Origin: Cordilura impudica
Lineage: Eukaryota > Arthropoda > Insecta > Diptera > Scathophagidae
DNA: 64,000 bases
Direction: 5' to 3'
Assembly: GCA_963682025.1 (NCBI GenBank)
Contig: OY821519.1
Span: forward strand, 100,436,585 to 100,500,584
Positions 24,420 through 35,700 of this stretch are shown here, piece by piece. The notes below the pieces were generated by a model. The model saw only the letters and a list, made by a program, of their open reading frames with translations, was not told the origin of the DNA and made no database searches. The translations under genes were made by a program, and so were the position numbers. Numbering within the stretch: the stretch's first letter is position 1; every line of letters starts with the position of its first letter.

Positions 24420-24905
24420 CTACAACTTACACTAGCTCAATTTGAATGTATATTTTCACTGTAACGCCGTACAGTGGGATCGCTTCATAGATTTCTTGGC
24501 AAAAAGTATAAGGAGAGCTCGTAGAACATTGAAATTTGGCCCAGAGCCTTTTATCAACTCAAGAAAAATTTCAAGTTTCATCAAAATTGACCACGCCCAT
24601 CGGCCCCCGCCCATAAAACCCGAAAAGATTTTTTCGCCCCAAATTTTTATTTTTCTACCAAAAGTCATGGAACGTAACACAAGTCATCAGTGTTATGAAG
24701 TTGAGATATCTGGAAAGTTTCATGGAAGTCGGCCACGACCATCGCCCACAGGCCATATGAATTTTTGGATCCGAATTTTCGTTTCTTCATTAAAAGTCTT
24801 GTAATTTGACTCAAGTTTTAATGAAATAAAGATGTTTGCAAAGCTTTGCAGAAACATGCCACGCCCACCGCCCATATAACCCAAAAAATTTTTTTTATTT
24901 AAAAA
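24420..24905. repeat. Three degenerate ~135-bp tandem units with CACGCCCA cores
   Basis: The GC-rich phrase CCACGCCCATCGGCCC near 24592 recurs, diverged, near 24730 and 24857, each followed by CATA(A/T)AACCC-type sequence and a T-rich run. The units also share GAAAATTTCAAG-like blocks. No coding function is apparent. Confidence 0.6.
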
Positions 24906-25056
24906 TTTTTTTTTATGAAGCAAACTGAAAATGTTTTGTAATTCGGCTTAATACCTATAATTAACAATATTTGTCCATAAAAATAAAAACTAACTGAAAC
25001 AAGATAAACGTTTCAATGATTGATAAATATTTTAACGTGTATGCAAAAAAAGACTT

Positions 25057-25262
25057 TTATTCATCTTCTATCATTTCTTTAACGACATCATCAAGTCCCA
25101 AACCATATTTATGCGGTTAGCGTGTTATAATAGTAATGTAAGGATCTGACGATACAAGATGGCGATGGAAAACACCAGTATTTGTTGCGACTCTGTTGTT
25201 GCACTTCCCAGAGAACATTAGTCTTTGCCTTCTATAGTCCTTATTTCGAGAGTCTTCAGTTT
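25057..25262 (-). other. Coding-like segment, candidate 3'-terminal exon or pseudogene
   Basis: On the minus strand 47 codons run open from 25260 to a TAA at 25117-25119, and the same frame continues 19 more codons to a TAA at 25057. The residues are mixed and protein-like (RRQRLMFSGKCNNRV, HRHLVSSDPYITIITR, then KYGLGLDDVVKEMIEDE). A splice-acceptor-like TTTTCAG sits directly upstream (25263-25269) and AATAAA overlaps the last stop. No family is recognised. It may be a true terminal exon ending at the first stop, or a pseudogene with one nonsense change. Too short to be sure. Confidence 0.35.
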
Positions 25263-25364
25263 CTGAAAACACATCGTTTTACTTTGTATTAAAATTTATA
25301 ACTTTGTTCAACAGTATACAATTTTATCAGAATTTTATTTATTAAATCAAAGGAATACACACTC

Positions 25365-25365
25365 G

Positions 25366-25403
<38 letters not shown>
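25365..25403. repeat. Long poly-T tract
   Basis: A run of about 36-38 T interrupts otherwise mixed sequence; possibly the tail of a retroposed copy, but no target duplication was identified. Confidence 0.8.
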
Positions 25404-25405
<2 letters not shown>

Positions 25406-25562
25406 AACCAGAACACAAATGTCGATAAAGCTCACTTTTTTTTGTCCAAGAAAAACTAAAAACACTGAGTTTTTGAGTGCCATCATAAAAACCTAGTTAT
25501 TTTTTAAACTATTATTGTTATCCAATTTTTATTTTTTTTTTTAATTAATGTTGAAGTACTAT

Positions 25563-26557
25563 CACCCCCTGTTCTTGAAACCACTATCACAAAAAAACTC
25601 GCTAATGAAAAAATTCTTAAATCATCTACGAGTTTTTTGCTGTTCTCTAATTTCAATAAGAATATTTTTTCTCGAGTTTTTTGCTGTTCTCTAATTTCAA
25701 TAAGAATATTTTTTCTCGTTTTAATTCACATAGAAAAGGCTTTGTGAAATCAAAACAAACGCCCTTTTTTCTACTAAGCAGGTCTTAAGAGATAAAAAAA
25801 CTAATTGATATTTAAACTCTAACATGTTTTTTTATTGAACCTTGTCATTATTTTAAAAAATTAATTAATTAATTTTATGAAAAAAAAGATTTTAAAAAAC
25901 GTCTACATTTTGCGCTGATTTAAAAAAAAAAAATCGTAATAAGTGGTCGATGTTAATAAAACACACTTTTTGCGATGATGCTGTTCTATAACTATAATAA
26001 AAACTTTTTATTTACACAATCTATTTTCCATTATAATTTCTTCAATTGTAACATAGATTCTTTATGCACTAATTATTGCAAATAAAGGAATTAAAAAAAA
26101 ATTTTCATCAAATCACATATTTTTATTTTTTAGCATATGTTCGAAACAGTAGTGATGCCAGTCAAATCCAATTTATTTGAATATCGAAATTTTTTTTTGG
26201 TGATGCCTAACTTTTTAAAAATAGAAAAGTCATTTTTAATTGATTGAAATTGAAGAACAAAAACAATTAAATGAACAAATAAGTTGTTATTTTAAAAGAA
26301 AATATTTTTCTTTATACTTTTTCTATAAACTTAAGAAAAAAACATGCACAAAATACTTAAAAGTTTTTTGTGAAACTGAATAAAGAACCATATGGCACCT
26401 CGGTTTCTAGATAACATATGTTCTTAACTCAATCATATGGTTCTTAACTCAAACATATGTTTCCATTAAATAAATAAAAAAAAGTGGTTTCAAGAAACCC
26501 AAAATTTCAATTTCATGTGATTTTAAATTCACTCTTATTCAAATAACAACAGGGCTG
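25563..26557 (+). mobile_element. MITE family D, copy 2
   Basis: The left end is CACCCCCTGTTCTTGAAACC and the right end ...CAACAGGGCTG. The 3-bp flanks TAT match (25560-25562 and 26558-26560). It differs from copy 1 by a local ~50-bp duplication near 25670-25720 and small indels, and by loss of part of the right inverted repeat. Confidence 0.85.
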
Positions 26558-27880
26558 TATATTTTTTCAAATATACTTATATCAAATAGATATGACAAGA
26601 ATAAATTATCTATCCGGGCCATTGAAATGCATGAAAATGTGAGGCAGTTACTGCAGAGTTTCGCGTTATTTTAATTAAAAAATTCTCTACGAGACTGCAA
26701 CATTACATTTTTGATATTTTACACAAGAAATACGGACTTTTTGCCACCAAAATCCCACAGTACGCCATGCAATTAACGTGTAAATATTTAGTCATTCCTC
26801 CTGTATTTTGTATGGAACAATCGGCTTGGAATTGTTTCCACAAGGTTTTGAAGTATGCTAAGCTAAATATCTGAATTCTTTTATTGTATCTGTTTGTTAA
26901 GATGAAATATGTTTTTCTCTATCAGTACTTTAAACTTTATTTATTTATTTAGTTATTTATTTATTAGGTCAATGGAATAAATCCTTACAGACCTGTATAA
27001 ATGCTATAATTACATATGTACATTAGGGTGGCCCTTCATTATATGGAGGGAGAAAAAAAGTGTTAAAATTTAAAGCCTCACCCCCTAGAAATATGCGAAT
27101 AGCAAAAAAAAAAAAAAAAAAATACAAAGTTTTGGGTCAATCAAAAAAAATTTAGGTGGCTCAACTCGACTGAAAATTTCAAGTGTGTTTTCAGATTTTA
27201 CGAAAATTTCGTTCTATAGTTTAATTTTTTCGACAAGTTGTTATATGAATCGATTTCAGTACTAAATTTTATCTTTAAAAAGCTATATAACTTCAAAATC
27301 GAATAAAAACTCGTCAAGATATAGCAAATGCCCCATACCACTTTTGTGCCAAAAAAAAACTAGGTCGCAAAATTTGACGGAAACCTTTTCAAGTTTAAGA
27401 AATTAATTAAAGCCATAATTTTTTTTTTTGTCTCTACCTATAAGTACTCAAATATAAAGTATTGTTTTATTATCACGTTGTTAACCTATTGCGAAATGAG
27501 ACCAAAAATGGAAAATTTTTTGATAAAATTTTGATATCTCCTTTTTTAAGTTTTAAAAAATTATTAACTTCGTGTATAGTTGACCTTTTTTTATTGTTAA
27601 GTACATTGAATTCTTCCGGCTTGAGGTCATAAAATTGATTTAAAAAAATTTTCTTAAACAAAGTTTAAAAATATGGATCTGGCACTTCACAATTTCGTTA
27701 AATATATGTTAGAGATTAACTGTGTGAATTTTTAAGTAAATTCCTCTGCCAGAATTTTTTTAAAGAGAATTTTTTGCGGATTTCGAGAAAAGTTAGTTTT
27801 TTGTGAAATATTCAGTAAATGTACTCTTTCTAAATACTTTGTATCAAAAATTTATCAGCTTTCTACTTTTAAATGTTATA

Positions 27881-28257
27881 TCTATAATATTAATAGGCTA
27901 GGCAATTTTTTGTTACCGATTTTTTGTTCTACCGTTTTATCCCGATTTTGACCACACGTATATTATTTGAAAGGTATTTCTTTTTAGCTGTTCACCAGAT
28001 TTACAGATTTTTAAATTTTTTCCTTGATTTTGAGTAAATTGCATTTAAATTTGCTACTAACACATACATAAAATTATACATATGCTATGTGTGTGTTTAT
28101 TAAATTTGTTAATGTGTTTGTAATAAAAATGAGTTTGTTTTTGTGTTGATTTGTGAATTGGATATAATTAATTAGCATACTTTTAGGGTCTATATTTAAT
28201 AAAAAAATAAAATTTCCTAGAATTTGCGCTCGAATTTCGAGGGCTGGAATCTGCTAG
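27881..28257 (+). mobile_element. Helitron-like repeat inside the hAT element
   Basis: It starts A|TCTATAATATTAATAGGC and ends in the CTCGAATTTCGAG hairpin with CTAG at 28254-28257, followed by T. Near-identical in layout to the copy at 6176. Confidence 0.88.
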
Positions 28258-28783
28258 TTACTATAAAAACGTCATTGTTTTTATTAACAAAAAATTTATA
28301 AATAAGAAATTTTAATAAATGCTGGACAAAAAATAAAACCAATTAACATTAAATTTAATTGATATTAGTATTTAAAATGTTATTATGTCTCAGCATTGTT
28401 TATAATATTGATTTTAAGACATAGTTGGAGGGTATCAAAGATTCGGCACAGCCGATATTAACACTCTTACTTGTTTTTATTTTATATTGTAATCTTATAT
28501 TCAAATTCTTTAAATCCAGTTTTTGAATAATTTGTGTAAATTTTTTCTATATGTATGTCTTGATCTACTCTACATATCACAAGTACGAAAATTTGTCCAT
28601 AGTTAATCTTCTTCCTTCAAATTCAATCGTCTTTGTTCGAAAGCAATCACTCATGTGTTTGTTAATGAGTTTGTCATCTTCATTCACAATAATAATGAAC
28701 GAAAAAAGTGTTCGTTTGTGAATTGGCTAAGTTTAAAGTTGCCTAGAAAATGCACTCGAATTTCGAGCGCTGGAATCTGCTAG
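28258..28783 (+). repeat. Duplicate of 6526-6935 plus a second Helitron 3' end
   Basis: 28258-28655 repeats 6526-6935. It runs directly into another Helitron 3' segment (GTTAATGAGTTTGTCATC... ) that ends with hairpin and CTAG at 28780-28783. The 3' variant matches the minus-strand copy at 50925-51290. Confidence 0.75.
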
Positions 28784-29036
28784 TTTTAACTTAATAGCCT
28801 AGGGTTTCGGAAAAAACTTATATGACCCCATTATCCCTTTTAGACTTGGGGTCACATATGACACCAACCTAATAAAAGACAATTTATTAAAAAAATTTAA
28901 ATATTTTGTAAGTACTATTGAATTTTTAGATAGATGTGACGCTTAAAATATAATAACCAAATGTGCAAAGCTTCCATGCTAAAAATTTGGAATAAATCGA
29001 ACAACGTTAACTCATTCCTTGCCGAGGCCAAACTTT

Positions 29037-29374
29037 GAATTTTGGTATATATAAAAAAATTAATTATTCTAGTAAACTAGATGAAACCCTTATATTTTAA
29101 CGATTTTTATGATTTGCGATTATGATGATTTTATAATTTGACGTCATTAACGCATTTGGAATTGGCGCCATAAATGACCCTAAGCTAGTATAGGACGGTT
29201 GAGTCAACAAAATTCAAATATTTTGCAAATACTGCTGAATTTTTGGATCATTTTAACCCTAGGAGCACATAAGGGTAAGTTTTCGTAAAATATAGCACAA
29301 TTTTATTTCCCAACCCATAGTAAGGGTTTCATCTCGTTTACTAGAACAATTAATTTTTTTAAATATACCAAAAT
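29037..29374. repeat. 54-bp near-perfect inverted repeat, 230-bp loop
   Basis: The arms 29037-29090 and 29321-29374 are reverse complements apart from about three mismatches. They lie inside the hAT element. The loop shares a diverged direct repeat (AATATTTTG...ACTGCTGAATTTTTGGAT) with sequence near 28900. Confidence 0.85.
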
Positions 29375-29846
29375 TCAAAGTGAAATCGATTCATATAACA
29401 ACTTGTCGAAAAAATTACACTAAATAACAAAATTTTCGTAAAATCTAAAAAAAGTCATATTTTCCCCATACAAATACACCTGAATTAAATTTTTTTTTTT
29501 TTTGATTGACCCAAAACTTTATATTTCTCAGTTTTTTTTTTGCTATTCGTATATTTCTATGCGGTGAGACGGAGAGTTTGAAGTCTTTTTTTTTATTAAG
29601 GGCCACCCTAATGTACATATATTGAAACAATTAAATAGATTTACAAATAAAGTTAGGAATTTAAGAAAATTACGATATTATGTTTAATTGCATCAGTGTT
29701 CAATAGAAAATCATATAATTGATGAAGATTATTATAATCACAACAAATTCTTCTAAAAGGATCAGCCAGAGCATTGTTGGTTTTAAAAGATTTAACAAAG
29801 AGTGGTTTGAATTAGAGTGATACTCGTTGAGGAACATTAAAAGTTA

Positions 29847-30210
29847 CTAGCAGATTCCAGCCCTCGAAATTCGAGTGCAAATGCTAGGAAATTTTATTTT
29901 TTCATTAAATAAAGACCCTGAAGGTATGCTAATCAATTATAGTCAATTCACAAATCAACACAAAAACAAACTCAACACATTAACAAATTTAATAAATACA
30001 CACATAGCATTTTATAATTTTATGCATGTGTTAGTAGCAACTTTGAATGCAATTTACTCAAAATAAAGGAAAAAATTAAGAAATCTTTAAATCTGCAAAA
30101 CCGCTAAAAAGAATTACCTTTAAAATAATATACGTTTGGTCATAATCGGGATAAAACGGTAGAACAAAACATCGGTCACAAGAAATCGCCTAGCCCATTA
30201 ATATTGTAGA
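29847..30210 (-). mobile_element. Helitron-like repeat inserted in LINE coding sequence
   Basis: Minus strand, from TCTACAATATTAATGGGC at 30210 to CTAG at 29847-29850. The flanking bases are A and T. Joining 30211 to 29846 restores the LINE reading frame exactly (...FINI|TFNVPQR...). There is no target duplication, as expected for Helitrons. Confidence 0.93.
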
Positions 30211-30600
30211 TATTGATGAAAAGAAAGTCAGAACAGATTTCACCATTAATTAAGTTGATCATAAATGTTACTTTTAGCATAGTCCTACGCCTTTCCAAAG
30301 AAGGTAACTTTATTAATTTAAGTCTATCAACGTATGAAAGTAGATTATTTGCGGGACTACAAGGTAAGCCACGTAAGCAAAAGAGTAGAAATTGTTTTTG
30401 TACAGACTCTATTCGTTGAATATTGAGCCATATTCTAAAATAGGTATTACAGGTTATGTAAAAACTTTATCTTTAACGCCTTTGACTGTAAATTACAGGT
30501 TGCGGCCACTAAAATTAAACTCGAATTTTAATTTTCTCAAATAAAGTGTGTTGTAACTCCTTATTCAGATCGCCTACATTTTGATTTTAAATTATGTTTA

Positions 30601-31354
30601 GTTATTACTAAAATACATTGGTTTTCATTCTTAATAAATATGAACAAATTCATTATACATATCTATAAATTATTAAATTTTTTTTAATTCGTTTTGTCCA
30701 AATTTATTTTTTTTTATTTTAATTGCTGACGCTAAAAAATGAAAAAGAGCTAAACTAATCTAGAAATATTTATGAAATCATCATCACAAAAAAGAATATT
30801 ATGTAATATAGAAATAATATATGTATATGTAGATAGATACTTGAAACGATGTCATCAAAAACTTAAAATATGTTGCGGAATGTGCGTTTAGACATCTAAA
30901 TCATAAACCATTTCAGAACAATAAAACAATTTCGAATTATTAAAATTTTTATTTGAATCTGCTTTTGGAATATTAAGGGGAAGATTAAAAAATTACGAGT
31001 TTTACATTAATTTTAATAAAACTAAATTTTGAGACATTATTTATTACTAAGGTTGGGTTGAATAAGGTTATGGCATTGAACTGAGAAACATATGGTCTTA
31101 GTATCGGAATCTTGGTCAGGGCAGAACATAATAAAAAATTTAGGATTTTAAATAGAAAATAATGCAAAAAATTGAGAAAATAAAAAAAAGGATTAGTTTT
31201 TTCTTTGGATAGTTAATAATTTTTTAAACAAAGGAAAAAGTTTTCGCTTAAGAGGCCGTGTATGTACAATTTCAGAAACTCGATGAAAAAAATTTTGCTC
31301 TATTTATACAGTTAATGTAAAAATTCATTCCCTGTATGATTTTATTTATTTTTT
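30601..31354. other. AT-rich spacer, no recognised feature
   Basis: No convincing coding or terminal-repeat signal. The short minus frame at 30985-31167 has no recognised family. Confidence 0.45.
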
Positions 31355-31740
31355 CTATATAGCCCCCATACAAAAAATATAAGATCAACTTAAATTGCCC
31401 TAATATCCAGATTATCCTATAGAGGTGTCGATCCAATTTAGTTTATTTGTGTTTTTACTACACCCATTTATGAGTCGTCCAAAAATAAAGCCTGTAGGAC
31501 GATTTTCAGTCATAGTCACTATATAAAGCTGCTGGCCAATCTTCACTTAAATCTATCGAAAATCAAAAAAGTATTGCATTGATTTTTCTCAAATTTGGTT
31601 CATTTCTGTTTTTGAGAAGAAAATAATAATGTTTGACCTAGTCCATGTAAAAATAGTATCCATTATGAAATTGTTCTCAAATTTGGTTTATGTGGATTTT
31701 CTACATGCAGTTATGAGCTGAGCAAAGTTGGATCTAAGAC
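31355..31740 (-). repeat. Family B fragment (body only)
   Basis: Matches the central part of family B: AGCCCCCATACAAA, then GAGTCGTCCAAAAAT, ATCTTCACTTAAATCTATC and GATTTTTCTCAAATTTGG. Both ends are missing and the copy is diverged. Confidence 0.75.
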
Positions 31741-32040
31741 TTTTTCTCGCAACTCATAAAATTTTTTTACTTGTTTTTTCATCTTCACACTTATTGGCGC
31801 TGTTTTTCCATGCAAATCCGCTTGTACTGTCAAGTACTTTGGTGTCTGGTGTAGCGGAATTAATTCATGTTTCGTCCACATCTTTGGATTATTTAACATC
31901 TCCAAACAATTCATATAAATCGCCCTAAATGTGTACTTTTGGTCAGTAGTCAGCTATCACGGTACACATCTTGCGGACATCTTTTTCATGGGCATATAAT
32001 TTAGCAAAATATATTAATTTGGGATGCCCATGGTCTCACT
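31715..32040 (-). pseudogene. mariner transposase remnant
   Basis: Minus strand: NYMPMKKMSARCVP and LTTDQK near 31950-32010, MNCLEMLNNPK near 31890-31914, then, one base shifted, DVDET (31875-31890) with the first catalytic Asp, and TPDTK. These are the middle blocks of mariner (Mos1-like) transposases. Stops and frameshifts throughout; cut by the family B fragment on its C-terminal side. Confidence 0.75.
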
Positions 32041-32302
32041 AATAGAATTTCAATTCAAACGGAATGCTAAAATTTTATTAAAACAATCATGGGTATGAGA
32101 TTTTGTCTCTAATGACCTTAGTACTTTGTATAGAAAATAATTTAATTAAATTTTATGGACTTCTGCTACATAGAAAAAACTTGACTGCGGAGTGTTTTCC
32201 TGCTCTATCTTAATATATAGTTACGCTCATCACAGACTCAATGATTCACTGACTGATTTTATAATGCTGCATGATTTAAGTTTATTTAGTGCTAGGAACA
32301 TG

Positions 32303-32625
32303 AAATTTAGAATGTAGGTTCGCCTAGTGGCGTAAACAACCATTTAAAAGGGATTTTTAAAAATTCAAATGTCAAGAGATAAAAAGGGAGAAACGGTACC
32401 TTTTGGAACTAAACAAGTGAATTTAATATTAATATTAAAATTCTACCCGAGAAGCAAGCATCGAATTTAGAATGTAGGTTCGCCTAGTGGCGTAAACAAC
32501 CATTTCAAAGGGATTTTTAAAAATTCAAATGTCAAGAGATAAAAAGGGAAAAACGATACCTTTTGTAACTAAACAAGTGAATCTGATATTAATATTAAAA
32601 TTCTACCCGAGAAGCAAGCATCGAG
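32303..32625. repeat. 160-bp tandem duplication
   Basis: Two consecutive copies with period 160 (AATTTAGAATGTAGGTTCGC at 32304 and 32464), about 95% alike by eye, ending CCCGAGAAGCAAGCATCGA. The preceding GACTCAATGATTCACTGACTG stretch may belong to the same element. No coding frame. Confidence 0.9.
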
Positions 32626-32764
32626 CAAGACGGGGGGTTTTTTTTTTGTTGAAATTTGATATGTAGATTTCACCACTTATAAACATCAGCTAAAAGCGAA
32701 ATTCCAAGGTTGAGGGCGTAATCTAGAAATATAAATTTGACCAGAGACTTCAAAAGAATCATTT

Positions 32765-35700
32765 CTGTAAGAAGTACCTCTCTTAAAAAAAGAACATTTT
32801 TTAATATATTTTCTTAAAAAAGTACCTTTTTTTAAAAAAAAAAAAACTACAATTTCTTAAAAACTGTATTTTTGTTAAATAAGTATATTTTCTTAAAAAG
32901 TATTTTTTGTTAAAAAATATCTCTGTTAAAAAAGTATAATTAATTAAAGAAGTACCAATTTTTAACAAAGTACATTTTAAAAAATTACATTTAGCTTAAA
33001 GAGTACATTTGTAAAAAAGGTCCTTTTGTTAAAAAAGCACCTTTTGTTAAAAAGTACCTTTTATTAAAAAACCGCTTTTTCCTAAAAAGGTTTCTTTTAT
33101 TACCAAAGTACATATTTAAAAAAAATTTTCTTTCTCTAAAAAGCACATTTTCTTAAGAAAATAAATTTTTCTTAGAAAATTTTACTTTTCTTAAAAAGTG
33201 TATATTCTTAAAAAAGTACCTTCTGTTAAAAATACTTTTAGTTAAAAACTGCCTTTTGTTAAAAAAAGTACCATTTGCAAAAAAAAAATACATTGTGTTA
33301 AAAAAGTAAATTTTGTTTAAAAAGTACCTCTTGTGAGAAAGGTACCTTTTGTTAAAAAATATGTTTTATCAAAACATAAAATAAAAGGTCAACTAAAATA
33401 AAAAAAAAATTTAATTAAAATATGTTTTGTCAAAAAAGTACCTTTTGTTAAAATGTAATTTTTTCAGTAAAGTCCTGTCGTTAAATAATAACTTCTGTTA
33501 AAAAAGTACCTTTTACTCGAAAGATACCTAATGTTCGAAAAGTACCTTTTGTTAACAAAATACCATTTGTTAAAAAAAGTACCTTTTGTTAAAAAACACC
33601 TCTTGTTAAACAAGTAGATTTTATTAAAAATGTACATTATGTTAAAAAAGTACATTTTGTTCAAAAAATAGTTTGTTAAAAAAAGTATTTTTTGTTTAAA
33701 AAAGTAATTTTTGTTTAAAAAAAGTACTTTTTGTTAAAAAACATTTTTTTTAAAAGTACTTTTTGTTAAAAAACATTTTGTTAAAAAAGTACCTTATGTT
33801 AAGAAAGTACCCTTTGTTACAAAAGTACATTTTGTTAAAAAAATACCTTCTGTTAAAAAGTAAATTTTGTTCAAAAAGTACCTTGAGTTTTTATTTTAAA
33901 AAAATACGTGTTAAAAAGTACATTTTTTTAAAGAAATATACAGTCCTGTTCTTGAAACGTTGTTATTTGAATAAGAGTGAATTTAAAATCACATGAAATT
34001 GAAATTTTGGGTTTCTTGAAACCACTTTTTTTTTTTAATGGAAACATATGTTTGGGTTAAGAACCATATGTTTGAGTTAAGAACATATGTTATCTAGAAA
34101 CCGAGGTGCCATATGGTTCTTTATTCAGTTTCACAAAAAACTTTTTTTAAGTATTTTGTGCATGTTTTTTCTTAAGTTTATAGAAAAAGTATAAAGAAAA
34201 ATATTTTCTTTTAAAATAACTTATTTGTTCATTTAATTGTTTTTGTTCTTCAATTTCATTCAATTAAAAATGACTTTTCTATTTTTAAAAAGTTAGGCAT
34301 CACCAAAAAAAATTTCGATATTCAAATAAATGGGATTTGACTGGCATCGCTACTGTTTCGAATATATGCAAAAAAATAAAAAATATGTGATTTGATGAAA
34401 AAATTTTTTTTAATTCCTTTTTTTGCAATAATTAGTGCATAAAGAATCTATGTTATAATTGAAAAAATTATAATGGAAAATAGATTGTGTAAATAAAAAG
34501 TTTATAATATAGTTATAGAACATCATCATCGCAAAAAGTGTGTTTTATTAACATCGACCACTTATTACAAGTTTTTTTTTTTAAATCAGCGCAAAATGTA
34601 GACGTTTTTAAAATCGTTTTTTTTTTTTCATAAAATTAATGTGTAATTTTTTAAAATAATGACAAGGTTCAATAAAAACATGGTTAAATATCAATTAGTT
34701 TTTTATCTCTTAAGGCCTGCTTAGTAGAAAAAAAAGGGCATTTGTTTTGATTTCACAAAGCCTTTTCTATGTGAATTAAAACGAGAAAAAATATCCTTTT
34801 TGAAATTAGAGAACAGCAAAAAACTCGTAGATTTAAGAATTTTTTCATTTACGAGTTTTTTTTTTTGTGATAGTGGTTTCAGGAACAGGGGTGATAGTTT
34901 CTTAAAAAAGTAAATTTTCTTCAAGAAGTATGTTTTCTTAATAAAGTTCCTTTTGTTAAAAAAGTATACTTAGTTAAAAAAGGACCTTTTGTTAAGAAAG
35001 TACCTTTTGTTAAAAAAGTACCTTTTGCTAAAAAGTAAATTTTGTTAAAAAAGTACCTTGTGTTTTTATTTAAAAAAAATTTAATATATTTAAAAGTACG
35101 TTTTCTTGAAGAAATATAGTTTCTTAAAAAAATAAATTTTCTTAAAGAAGTATATTTTCTTAATAAAGTACCTTTTGTTAAAAAAAGTTCCTTTTGTTAA
35201 GAAAGTACCTTTTGTTAAAAAGTAAATTTTGTTAAAAAAAGTACCTTGTGTTTTTATTTTAAAAAATATCATATGTTAAAAAGTACCTTTTCTTAAAGAA
35301 ATATAATTTCTTAAAAAAGTAAATTTTTTAAAGTATATTTTCTTAAAAAAGTATCATTTAAAAAAAAACTATCTTTTGTAAAAAAAGTATGTTGTTAAAA
35401 AAGTTCCTTTTGTTCGAAAATCACTTTTTGTTAATAAAGTACCTTTTGCTAATAAGTAATTTTTCTTAAAAAAGTTAGTTTTCTTAAAAAAAACTGCATT
35501 TTTTTTTTAATAAAACCTTTTCTTAAAAAAATAAGTTTTCTTAAAAATTACTTTTTCTTAATTAAGTTTTTGTCTATAGATAGATATAAGTTATTATCGA
35601 ATTAACGTGAAATCACATCTTGTGTTTCAAATCTTGACTTAAGCGTTTATCAGAATATACATATATTGGTACCGGCGCCTTGCAAGTTTCTAGTAATTAT

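Larger units (their letters stand above)
27024..29610. mobile_element. hAT-type non-autonomous element with 8-bp target duplication
   Basis: The ends are TAGGGTGGCCCTT and its complement, flanked by identical ATGTACAT (27016-27023 and 29611-29618). The inverted similarity extends about 245 bp inward on each side (for example TTTTGGGTCAATCAAAAAAA and ATTTTTTCGACAAGTTG blocks). An 8-bp duplication and a YARGG-like start fit hAT. No transposase is seen. It holds a Helitron composite at 27881-28783 and a further 54-bp inverted repeat near its right end. Confidence 0.88.
26932..30600 (-). pseudogene. LINE 3' region, interrupted by a hAT element and a Helitron
   Basis: Minus strand, three blocks. 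From about 30600 to 30211: IPILEYGSI near 30440 and, after a shift, RIESVQKQFLLF and LERRRTMLKV...GEICSDFLFIN, the conserved C-terminal part of Jockey-type reverse transcriptases. From 29846 to 29619: FNVPQRVSL continues the same protein, through NNALADPFRRICCDYNN to a stop, then 3' UTR. From 27015 to about 26932: the rest of the 3' UTR and a tail of AAATA-type repeats. Removing the two insertions restores contiguous coding and UTR. Upstream of 30500 similarity fades. The copy carries further stops and shifts and is inactive. Confidence 0.85.

Noticed and set aside
27024..29610. Tc1/mariner-type TA target or 6-bp TGTACA duplication for the TAGGGTGGCC element
   Set aside because: The flanks read as a full 8-bp direct repeat ATGTACAT with ends TAGGG, which fits hAT better.
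33464..33996. Open frames of KYFLKKYLLL type in the minisatellite
   Set aside because: Products of the 18-bp repeat, present on both strands.
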